This document shows, piece after piece, positions 35,836 through 42,978 of a stretch of 64,000 nucleotides of DNA. The DNA is from Bradyrhizobium sp. ARR65. Its GTDB lineage: Bacteria; Pseudomonadota; Alphaproteobacteria; Rhizobiales; Xanthobacteraceae. Position 1 is the first letter of the stretch. Every line of letters starts with the position of its first letter. Location of the stretch: contig NZ_AWZU01000015.1 of assembly GCF_000472385.1 (NCBI RefSeq), forward strand, positions 1-64,000. Reading direction: 5' to 3'. Below the pieces are notes generated by a model. The model ran no database searches, had not been told where the DNA came from, and saw only the letters and a list, made by a program, of their open reading frames with translations. The position numbers and the translations under genes were made by a program.

Positions 35836-35908
35836 TCATGTCGGAGGGCATTTTAGTCCGGGACCTGAGAGCGATGGCAATGCCGCCCGGCCTCTTTCGG
35901 AGTGTTGC

Positions 35909-37708
35909 GTGACCGAAACCGTTGCTGCGATCATCGCCGCGCATCGCACCGGCAACCTCACGCCTGCGCAAACGGTCGCGCGCAGCTTTGTCCGTATCCG
36001 CGCGCACGACGATCCCGCGATCTTCATCTCGCTCCGCGACGAGAAGGAGGCGATCGCCGAGGCCGAACGCCTGATGGCCCGCAGGGATGCCGCGGAGCTG
36101 CCGCTCTACGGCGTGCCCGTCGCGGTGAAGGACAATATCGACGTGCTGGGCCTGCCGACCACCGCCGCCTGCCCGGCCTTCTCCTATTCGCCGACGCGTG
36201 ACGCAACCGCAGTGACGCGGCTGCGCGCGGCGGGTGCCGTCATCATCGGCAAGACCAATCTCGATCAGTTCGCCACGGGGCTCGTCGGCGTGCGCTCGCC
36301 TTATGGCATTCCGAAGAACCCGGTGCGCGGCGATCTCTTGCCGGGCGGATCGAGCTCGGGATCGGCGGTGGCCGTCGCCGCGGGCCTGGTGCCGCTTGCG
36401 CTCGGCACCGACACCGCGGGCTCGGGCCGCGTGCCGGCGCTGCTCAACAATGTTATCGGCTTGAAGCCGAGCCTCGGCATGATCTCGACCGCCGGCGTGA
36501 TCCCGGCCTGCAGGACACTCGACTGCGTCTCGATCTTTTCGCTCACCGTCGACGATGCGGTCACTGCGCTTGCGGTGATGGCGGGCCCGGATCCCGCCGA
36601 TCCGTTCTCGCGCGACCGGCCGCTCGGTGACATCACGCCAATTCCCGCCAATCTCCGCCTCGGCGTGCCGCGCGAAGGGCAATTGATCTTCTTTGGCGAC
36701 AAGGCGCAGGAGACGGCCTATCGACAGGCGCTGAGGCGCTTCACCGCGCTCGGCGCCGGGATCGTCGAATTCGACATGGAGCCGTTCTACGAGACGGCAC
36801 GGCTGCTTTATGAGGGGCCGTGGGTCGCCGAGCGCTATGTCGCGATCCGCAATCTGCTGGCGTCATCGCCTGATGCGATCCATCCGGTGACGCGGGACAT
36901 CGTCGCGCCAGGCGCGCGGCTCACCGCGGCCGAGACGTTTTCCGCGTTGTATCGACTGCAGGGCCTGCGCAAGATCGCCGAGCGCATCCTTACCGATTTC
37001 GACGCGATGGTGCTGCCGACCATGCCAACCGTCTATTCGACCGCGCAGGCGCTGGCCGATCCGGTCCTGCTCAACAGCCGGCTCGGCACCTACACCAATT
37101 TTGTCAATCTGCTCGATCTCTGCGCGCTCGCGGTGCCGGCCTCCTTCAGGGCCGACGGCGCACCGTTCGGCATTACACTGCTCGCGCCGGCCGGGCACGA
37201 CGCGCTGCTTGCCGGCATCGGGCGCGTCTTCCATGCCGACACCCTACTCCCCCTCGGGGCCAGGGGCGTGATGCAGCCGCCGCTTGCGCCATTGCCGGCG
37301 CCAGCGGCCCACGACGACATCGAGATTTCGGTGGCGGGCGCACACATGTCAGGCATGGCACTGAATGGAGAATTGAGGGCGTTGAGCGCGCGCTTGGTCG
37401 AGACCGCCGTCACCGCGCCCGACTACAGGCTTTATGCACTCGACACAGTCCCGCCGCGGCCCGGCATGCTGCGTGTGGAAGCCGGCGCAGGCGCGGCCGT
37501 CGAGCTGGAGATCTGGTCGCTGTCGGCCGCCGGCTTCGGCAAGTTCGTCGCCGCGGTCCCGCCGCCGCTCTCGATCGGCACGGTCAGGCTCGCCGACGGA
37601 CGCAATGTAAAAGGCTTTCTCGTCGAATCCGCCGCGCTCGACGGCGCCCGCGATATCTCCGCCTTTGGCGGCTGGCGCGCGTATATGGCGGAAGCGGCGG
37701 CGGTATAG
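35909..37708 (+). CDS. atzF: Allophanate hydrolase AtzF
   Basis: Splits allophanate into ammonia and carbon dioxide, the last step of cyanuric acid or urea-carboxylase routes. 599 residues: amidase-signature domain with the Lys-cisSer-Ser triad K74 (VAVKDNID), S148 (GGSSSGS) and S172 (DTAGSGR), whose spacing of 74 and 24 residues equals that of Pseudomonas AtzF as I remember it, and a C-terminal gamma-glutamylcyclotransferase-like domain (about 465-595). GTG at 35909 is preferred because GGAG lies 6 bp upstream and the sigma-54 promoter lies within the longer in-frame extension that begins at 35801. Confidence 0.92.
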   Translation: MTETVAAIIAAHRTGNLTPAQTVARSFVRIRAHDDPAIFISLRDEKEAIAEAERLMARRDAAELPLYGVPVAVKDNIDVLGLPTTAACPAFSYSPTRDATAVTRLRAAGAVIIGKTNLDQFATGLVGVRSPYGIPKNPVRGDLLPGGSSSGSAVAVAAGLVPLALGTDTAGSGRVPALLNNVIGLKPSLGMISTAGVIPACRTLDCVSIFSLTVDDAVTALAVMAGPDPADPFSRDRPLGDITPIPANLRLGVPREGQLIFFGDKAQETAYRQALRRFTALGAGIVEFDMEPFYETARLLYEGPWVAERYVAIRNLLASSPDAIHPVTRDIVAPGARLTAAETFSALYRLQGLRKIAERILTDFDAMVLPTMPTVYSTAQALADPVLLNSRLGTYTNFVNLLDLCALAVPASFRADGAPFGITLLAPAGHDALLAGIGRVFHADTLLPLGARGVMQPPLAPLPAPAAHDDIEISVAGAHMSGMALNGELRALSARLVETAVTAPDYRLYALDTVPPRPGMLRVEAGAGAAVELEIWSLSAAGFGKFVAAVPPPLSIGTVRLADGRNVKGFLVESAALDGARDISAFGGWRAYMAEAAAV

Positions 37709-37731
37709 AGCAGCCAGTCGAGGGCTACGCT

Positions 37732-37758
37732 CCCTCGCCCCGCGCTTGCGGGGAGAGG
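37732..37758 (+). terminator. Hairpin after atzF
   Basis: CCTCGCCCCGC / GCGGGGAGAGG form an 11-bp stem with one mismatch and a 4-base loop, 24 bp after the atzF stop. No U tract, so either a weak terminator or part of the dispersed elements that follow. Confidence 0.4.
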
Positions 37759-37824
37759 TCAAGCGCTCTATGCCGATTTGCGCCAGGCCGCTTCGTTCTT
37801 CTTTTCGTAATCGATCAAAGCCTT

Positions 37825-37848
37825 ACCCGGAATCTCGAGATTCCGGGT
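37825..37848. repeat. 24-bp perfect palindrome
   Basis: The arm ACCCGGAATCTC is followed directly by its reverse complement GAGATTCCGGGT. It lies between the convergent atzF and gntR genes and repeats the core of the 17462-17564 element (CCGGAATCTCGAGATT, AGATTCCGGG). Confidence 0.8.
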
Positions 37849-37914
37849 TCGGCCCTTCGCACCGTCCCGGAGTGACCGTGAAAGAATGATGCGAAAGAAC
37901 GGCGGAGAAGGAGG

Positions 37915-38652
37915 CTACACCGACACCGCGTAGATCTCGTATTCGTCGCGGACCAGCTCGATATGGGCGCGCATGGCGGCCGCGGCCCCCGCTTTGTCGC
38001 CGCGCATGATCGCGACGACCACACGATCATGCTCGGCGTGCGATTTGGCGAGCCGTCCGAGATTGCGGAACTGGGCGCGGCGGAACGGCTGCACCCGCAC
38101 CCGCGTCGCGAGCGTCATTTCGGCAATGTACGCGTTTTGCGAGCCGGCATAGATCGCGTTGTGGAAGCGCTCATTGACCTCGTGAAACCGCTCCGGGTTG
38201 CCGGCATGGCTCAAGACCCGCAATTCCTCGTGAACGGCTTCCAGACTGTGCCGCTCGGTGGGCGTCATGCGCTCGGCAGCGAGGCCCGCGCAGATCGCTT
38301 CCAGCTCCGCCATGGCTTCGAACATCCCGGTCAAACGTTGGATCGAGGGACGCGCCACCACAGCGCCGCGATGGGCCCGCGCGTCGACCAGGCCGCTAGC
38401 TGCGAGTTGGCGCAGCGCTTCGCGCACCGGCGTGCGCGACACGTTGAAGCGCCGCGCAAGCTCGGTTTCGTCGAGCGGCGAGCCCGGCCGCAAGGTGCCA
38501 CGGACGATCTCGTCCGCAAGCTGCAGGCGCAGCTCTTCTGCCCGAGTGATCTTCTCGGCCACGCCGGACGTGCGATCGACGCGCCGGACCACCGTCGCGC
38601 CCACGGCTTTCGGACGTGGCGGACTGTCCGCCGGAAGATCGTCAAGGCTCAT
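37915..38652 (-). CDS. GntR family (FCD) transcriptional regulator
   Basis: 245 residues: winged HTH (about 35-100) with AEELRLQLADEIVRGTLRPGSPLDETELARRFNVSRTPVREALRQLAASGLV, then an FCD ligand-binding domain (about 110-235) containing the metal-binding His pattern (ERFHEVNERFHNAIY). Last gene of the atzG-atzE-atzH-gntR operon, with a 4-bp overlap with atzH, so probably controls this set or the facing atzF. The ligand is unknown. Confidence 0.92.
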   Translation of the reverse strand: MSLDDLPADSPPRPKAVGATVVRRVDRTSGVAEKITRAEELRLQLADEIVRGTLRPGSPLDETELARRFNVSRTPVREALRQLAASGLVDARAHRGAVVARPSIQRLTGMFEAMAELEAICAGLAAERMTPTERHSLEAVHEELRVLSHAGNPERFHEVNERFHNAIYAGSQNAYIAEMTLATRVRVQPFRRAQFRNLGRLAKSHAEHDRVVVAIMRGDKAGAAAAMRAHIELVRDEYEIYAVSV

Positions 38653-39047
38653 ATGGTCGCAACCTTCGGTTCGTCGATGATGCTGACATGAGCCGCGACG
38701 ATTCTCCAGCCTTCCGGGAAGCGGATCCAGGTCTGCATCTGCCGACCCACCTTCCCCGGCGCGCTGTCACGATAGAATAGTGTCGAGGCCACCGCGGTGT
38801 CCCGGCCGTAGGTGGTGATCAGCGTCTTCGCGGTCTTGCGCATCAGCCCGACCGGCGAGCGCGCCGCGCGGAATGCGTTGATCTCGCCATAGCCATAGAG
38901 GTTCTCGCCGATGCCATAGCGCAGGGTGCGCGGGTCGTTGCGGAACAATTCGCCGAGCACGCCGACGTCGTTGTTGACCAGCGCCTTCTCATAACGCTCG
39001 AATTGCGCCGTCACTTCCGCGACGACCTCAGGCAGATCGATTTCCAT
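38649..39047 (-). CDS. atzH: AtzH/HpxZ-like SnoaL-fold protein
   Basis: 132 residues of the DUF3225/SnoaL-like family: DLPEVVAEVTAQFERYEKALVNNDVGVLGELFRNDPRTLRYGIGENLYGY and the end segment WRIVAAHVSIIDEP are characteristic. Members beside AtzE/AtzG have been shown to be AtzH, a 1,3-dicarboxyurea deamidase, while HpxZ members sit in oxalurate clusters. The atzE/atzG/atzF context favours AtzH here. It lies 5 bp after atzE and overlaps gntR by 4 bp. Confidence 0.85.
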   Translation of the reverse strand: MEIDLPEVVAEVTAQFERYEKALVNNDVGVLGELFRNDPRTLRYGIGENLYGYGEINAFRAARSPVGLMRKTAKTLITTYGRDTAVASTLFYRDSAPGKVGRQMQTWIRFPEGWRIVAAHVSIIDEPKVATI

Positions 39048-39052
39048 GCGTT

Positions 39053-40450
39053 TCAGAATCCCCTTGGCTGCGGCGCCAGCGCGACGCCACTCTTCTCTAG
39101 CGCGAAAGCCACGCGCAGCGCGATATCCTCGCGCCAGGGCGGCGCGATGATCTGCACGCCGATCGGCATCGGCTCCAGCGGAATGGGCGCCGCGACCACC
39201 GGAAGCCCGATAAACGAAATCGGCTGGGTGTGGATGCCGATATTGGCACGCACCGGCAGTTCGACGCCGTCGAGCACGAAGGTCGCCTGGCCGAGTTTTG
39301 AGGCGATGCAGGGTGTTGCCGGCGCAATGATGACGTCGACGGTTTTGAACAGCTCGGCGACTTGCGCGCGATACCAGCGGCGGAATTTTTGCGCGCGGTC
39401 GACCAGCGATCCCGGCACCATGGCGCCGGCGATCAGGCGGTCGCGCACCGCGGGGTCGAAATCATCGGGGCGTTTGCGCAAGCGATCGAGATGAAGCGAG
39501 GCGCCTTCGACCGTAGAGATCACGTAAGCCGCCGCCCGGGCGCGCGCCGCTTCGGGGAGTTCGACGGTGCGCGTGACGCCCAGCGCTTTGGCAACGCGGG
39601 CGACCGCTTCCTCGGCCTCCGCAAACAGGTTCTTCTGGAAGTAGCCGCCGGCCAGCGCGATGCGCAGATCGCCGATATCCTGCGACAATAGCGGTGCTAC
39701 CTGCTCGATTCCGCGCGCGACGCAGGCCGCATCGTCGGGATCAGGTCCTTGCATCGCATCATAGGCGAGCGCGAGGTCGGTGACGCTGCGTGCAAGCGGA
39801 CCGAGATGGTCGAGGCTCGCGACAAACGGAAAGGAGCGCGCCCGCGACAGCCGGCCATAGGTCGGCTTCAACCCGAAAATTCCGCAGAACGAGGACGGCA
39901 CGCGGATCGAACCGTTGGTGTCGGAGCCGAGCGCGATCGGCACCAGCGCGCCGCCCACGGCGCTGCCCGAGCCGCCGGAGGAGCCGCCGCTCATCCGCGT
40001 GACATCGTGCGGATTGCGCGACGGGCCGTCATGAACATTCTCTCCGGTGAAGTCATAGGCGTATTCGCCCATGTTCAGCGCGCCGACGAGCACGGCGCCG
40101 GCGGCCTCCATCCGCTCGATCAAGGTCGCATCGCGCGCCGCCGGTGGGCGATCGCGATTTATCTTGGAGCCGGCACGGGTTGGAAGGCCTTTGACGTCGA
40201 ACAGATTCTTCACCGCAAAGGGCACGCCGGCCAGCGGGCCGACTTTTTCGCCCGAAAGGATCGCGGCGTCGACCGCGCGCGCTCTCTCCAGCGCGCGCTC
40301 GGCCGTGACGTCGGTGAAGGAATTGAGGATCGGGTCATGCTGCTTGATGCGCGCAAGCGCCGCTTCCGTTGCGGCCAGCGCCGTCGTCTTGCGCTCGATA
40401 ACGGCCTTGGCGATCTGCGCGGCCGAAAGTCGGTTCAGGTTTTCAGGCAT
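39053..40450 (-). CDS. atzE: 1-Carboxybiuret hydrolase catalytic subunit AtzE
   Basis: Amidase-signature enzyme that deaminates 1-carboxybiuret, formed on cyanuric acid ring opening. 465 residues with triad K81 (FAVKNLFD), S157 (GGSSGGS) and S181 (SDTNGSIRVP), 76 and 24 residues apart. The stretch NMGEYAYDFTGENVHDGPSRNPHD is typical of AtzE-family amidohydrolases. It is preceded by a GatC-like small subunit gene (atzG) with which it should form a heterotetramer. General amidase is the alternative, but the gene neighbourhood supports AtzE. Confidence 0.9.
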   Translation of the reverse strand: MPENLNRLSAAQIAKAVIERKTTALAATEAALARIKQHDPILNSFTDVTAERALERARAVDAAILSGEKVGPLAGVPFAVKNLFDVKGLPTRAGSKINRDRPPAARDATLIERMEAAGAVLVGALNMGEYAYDFTGENVHDGPSRNPHDVTRMSGGSSGGSGSAVGGALVPIALGSDTNGSIRVPSSFCGIFGLKPTYGRLSRARSFPFVASLDHLGPLARSVTDLALAYDAMQGPDPDDAACVARGIEQVAPLLSQDIGDLRIALAGGYFQKNLFAEAEEAVARVAKALGVTRTVELPEAARARAAAYVISTVEGASLHLDRLRKRPDDFDPAVRDRLIAGAMVPGSLVDRAQKFRRWYRAQVAELFKTVDVIIAPATPCIASKLGQATFVLDGVELPVRANIGIHTQPISFIGLPVVAAPIPLEPMPIGVQIIAPPWREDIALRVAFALEKSGVALAPQPRGF

Positions 40451-40457
40451 CGCGGAA

Positions 40458-40637
40458 TCAGGCGGTGAAGATGCTGGCCGGCTCGGCCTCGTCGGGCAGT
40501 ACGAACTCGTCGACCATTCGCGCCAATCTCAGCGAAACTTCGAGATTGGCCTTGACCGCGGGTCGCCAGGCCTCCTCGACGGGCAGCGCCAGCGTCTTTG
40601 CGACCGCGTCGATATACTCATCAAGCGGATCAGCCAT
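40458..40637 (-). CDS. atzG: 1-Carboxybiuret hydrolase small subunit AtzG (DUF4089)
   Basis: 59 residues, MADPLDEYIDAVAKTLALP... ending LPDEAEPASIFTA. The DUF4089/AtzG features are the Asp/Tyr-containing helix at the start, the P-VEEAWRPAVKANLEVSLRLA middle helix and the acidic end with PA. It acts like GatC in GatCAB, stabilising AtzE. ATG at 40637 has GGAGGAG 4-8 bp upstream; a few more codons upstream stay open but add a basic lead not seen in the family. First gene of the operon, 7 bp before atzE. Confidence 0.88.
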   Translation of the reverse strand: MADPLDEYIDAVAKTLALPVEEAWRPAVKANLEVSLRLARMVDEFVLPDEAEPASIFTA

Positions 40638-41229
40638 GTTTCTCCTCCTCTCCTGCTTGCCCATGGCACCGTCGCATCACGGGCAGCGCTCGCCGCTTGC
40701 CGCTCGATGGTTCGTCCCCTGCGCATCACAATGGCACGATCGCGCAACGCGTGCACGGCACTCCAAGCATTGGAGAGGACAAAATAGCTCATGCCAGGCG
40801 AATGCTGGGGGGGCTTGCCACAGGTTCAAATCGCGCGCGCCAGGTCGTGGTGGGGCATGCCAGGGCCGCTCCAGACATGCCCCACCCGGACGCGTATCGC
40901 GACTGCGATACTCGCCCACCCTTCCCCCAGCTCCCCAGGGAAAGCGAAAATCCTCAAGCGTCGATCTTGGCACCCGCGGCCAATCCAAGACGGATTTGCG
41001 AAAGGCGCGATGCTTCATGGTGCTCCAATGTTCGAGAGCCGGTTTGGAGCAAACGATCGCAAGCTTCGTGCCAAGCGCACCCGCCGCCTGATCCGGGACC
41101 AAACATCTGATCTCATTGGCGAATACTCGGTCGCGTGGAGCCGAGCGCCCCGCAAAGCTGCATACGGAGCGGCGTTTTTGCTCTCCAAATAAGCAGAATG
41201 ATTTCAGGTGCGCCTGTTCGGCCCGAACC
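40638..41229. other. Gene-free interval between atzG and ugpB
   Basis: 592 bp. Several short frames overlap each other but have neither ribosome binding sites nor recognisable products. It holds an 11-bp perfect inverted repeat GGTGGGGCATG (40849-40859) / CATGCCCCACC (40876-40886), probably a hairpin element. The atzG promoter should be near 40640-40780; no sigma-54 site was found on its strand. Confidence 0.5.
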
Positions 41230-42555
41230 TCACCGATCCGGGTTTGCGCGTTCGAACTGGCGGAGCAGTCGATTGCCGCGCTCGACCGCCGAATCGAGTG
41301 CGTCCTGTGCCGATTTTTTTCCGCTGAACGCCTGTTCCAGCTCATCCTCGATCACGTCGCGGATCAGCACGAAGGATCCGAGCCGGATGCCTTTCGAATT
41401 GTCGGTCGGCGGCTTCAAGCTGGTCTCTTCCGTCGAGATCGCCGCCCCCGGGTTGCGCTCATAAAAGCCCGAGTTGCGGGCGAGCTCGAAGGCGGCACGG
41501 GTGATCGGCAAATAACCCGTGTTCTGGTGCCAGGCGGCCTGCACTTCGGGCTGCGACAGAAACGCAAAGAACTTTGCGACGCCCTTGTATTCCTCGCGCG
41601 GGCGGTCGCGCAGCACCCACAAGGTACCGCCCCCGATAATTGTGTTTTGCGGCGCGCCTTCGACATCGGGCCAATAAGGCAGCATGCCGTAGCCGACCTC
41701 GAACTTCGAATTGGTGATGATGTCGGCGCGCGTTGCGGAAGAGCCCAGGAAGATGCCGCATTCACCGCTCTGAAAACGCGGCTCGGCCGATTGCGCGCGG
41801 CCGCCATAGTCGAACACCTTGGTTTTCTGCCATTCGGCAAGCTGCGCGATATGGCGCACGAGAAGCGGGTTGTTGAAGATCAATACCGCGTCCAGGCCGC
41901 CGAAGCCGTTGGCGCGGGTCGCAATCGGCAGATTATGGAAGGCTGAGAAATTCTCGACATTGATCCAGGAGGGCCAGGAGGTGGTGAAGCCGCAAGGCGC
42001 GCCCCACTCGCGCAGCCGCTTCGCATCCATTCCCAGTTCGGGCCAGGTCTTTGGCGCGGCTTGCGGGTCGAGCCCGGCATCGCGGAACATGTTCTTGTTG
42101 TAATAGAGGATCGGGGTCGAGGCGTTGAACGGGAAGGACAGCAGGTTGCCGCTTGCGTCGGCGTAATAGCTGACAATAGCGGGGAGGTAGGCGGAAGGCG
42201 GAAACGCCTCATGTTCGTCCCGCATCAATTCGTGGACGGGATAGATCGCGCCGCGCGCGGCGATCATGGTGGCCGTGACGATCTCGCTGACCTGAACGAT
42301 CGCCGGCTGACTCTTCGAGCGAAACGCGAAAACCGCGGCGGTGACGGTCTCGGCGTAATTGCCCTTATAGGTCGGCACGATCCGGTAATCGGATTGCGAG
42401 GCATTGAAATCCGCGGCGAGCTTTTCCACCTGGCGCCCGAGCTGCCCGGACATCGCATGCCACCACTGGATTTCGGTGACGGCGCAGGCCGGAGAAGCAA
42501 GCCCGGCCGCGAAGGCCGCGCAGGCGACCGGCAGCGATTTGAAGAGGAGATTCAC
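41230..42555 (-). CDS. ugpB: UgpB-like sn-glycerol-3-phosphate-binding protein
   Basis: 441 residues. Signal peptide (MNLLFKSLPVACAAFAAGLASPACA) followed by VTEIQWWHAMSGQLGRQVEKLAADFNASQ, closely parallel to UgpB of enteric bacteria as I remember it. Further matches: IVPTYKGNYAET, VSEIVTATMIAARGAIYPV, PFNASTPILYYNKNMFRDAGLDP, APQNTIIGGGTLWV, WHQNTGYLPIT. Start is the GTG at 42555 with GGGAG 8 bp upstream. The permease and ATPase genes ugpA, ugpE and ugpC are not present; instead a histidine kinase operon is divergent, so the protein may work with a distant transporter or serve in sensing. Confidence 0.9.
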   Translation of the reverse strand: MNLLFKSLPVACAAFAAGLASPACAVTEIQWWHAMSGQLGRQVEKLAADFNASQSDYRIVPTYKGNYAETVTAAVFAFRSKSQPAIVQVSEIVTATMIAARGAIYPVHELMRDEHEAFPPSAYLPAIVSYYADASGNLLSFPFNASTPILYYNKNMFRDAGLDPQAAPKTWPELGMDAKRLREWGAPCGFTTSWPSWINVENFSAFHNLPIATRANGFGGLDAVLIFNNPLLVRHIAQLAEWQKTKVFDYGGRAQSAEPRFQSGECGIFLGSSATRADIITNSKFEVGYGMLPYWPDVEGAPQNTIIGGGTLWVLRDRPREEYKGVAKFFAFLSQPEVQAAWHQNTGYLPITRAAFELARNSGFYERNPGAAISTEETSLKPPTDNSKGIRLGSFVLIRDVIEDELEQAFSGKKSAQDALDSAVERGNRLLRQFERANPDR

Positions 42556-42978
42556 AATAACTGCTCCCGCAGCTAATCCGGCCCGCGCCTCGGCGTGCAT
42601 TCGGGAAATATTTCGCGCGCCGGTAGCGTCGGGCTAATTCAAGAAAGCAATGATCCGTCAGGCCATTGACGGCCCTATAAGGGTCGGCACAATAGACTGA
42701 TCCTGCCTTTAGATGCAAAGACCGTTGAACCTTTTCCCACCTCTGTCGACATCATCATGAGGGATTGGAAGTTGGCTGACTACCGCGCCGAGCTTTGGCG
42801 GGCTGTTGCACTCGTGGGCGCTCATCCGCGCGCCCGCACGAAGGATGCCGTGCGCGAGCTTCGCAGCGGCGCCCAGCGGCACGAGGTCGATTCCACCTCC
42901 AGGCGCCGAGCCGAACGGGCGGTCTGATCGAGATGATCTCACAACTCATGACACGCAGCCGCAAGGTGGAGTGAACTG
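42556..42978. other. Divergent intergenic region ugpB / histidine kinase
   Basis: 423 bp. An open frame 42757-42927 (56 codons, begins MRDWKLADYRAELWRAV) could be a small gene just before the kinase, but it lacks a ribosome binding site. The segment CCGTCAGGCCATTGACGG near 42655 forms a small hairpin. No PHO box was recognised. Confidence 0.35.

Noticed and set aside
34394..36682. 762-codon open frame on the minus strand opposite ndh and atzF
   Set aside because: It covers two well-supported genes and their spacer, has no family features and a composition typical of antisense frames in high-GC DNA.
40730..40750. TGGCACGATCGCGCAA as sigma-54 promoter near atzG
   Set aside because: It is on the plus strand, away from atzG, and the -12 GC element is one base out of register.
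42757..42927. 56-codon frame MRDWKLADYRAELWRAV... upstream of the histidine kinase
   Set aside because: Codon pattern is not bad, but no Shine-Dalgarno sequence and no recognised homologue; kept only as a note in the intergenic entry.
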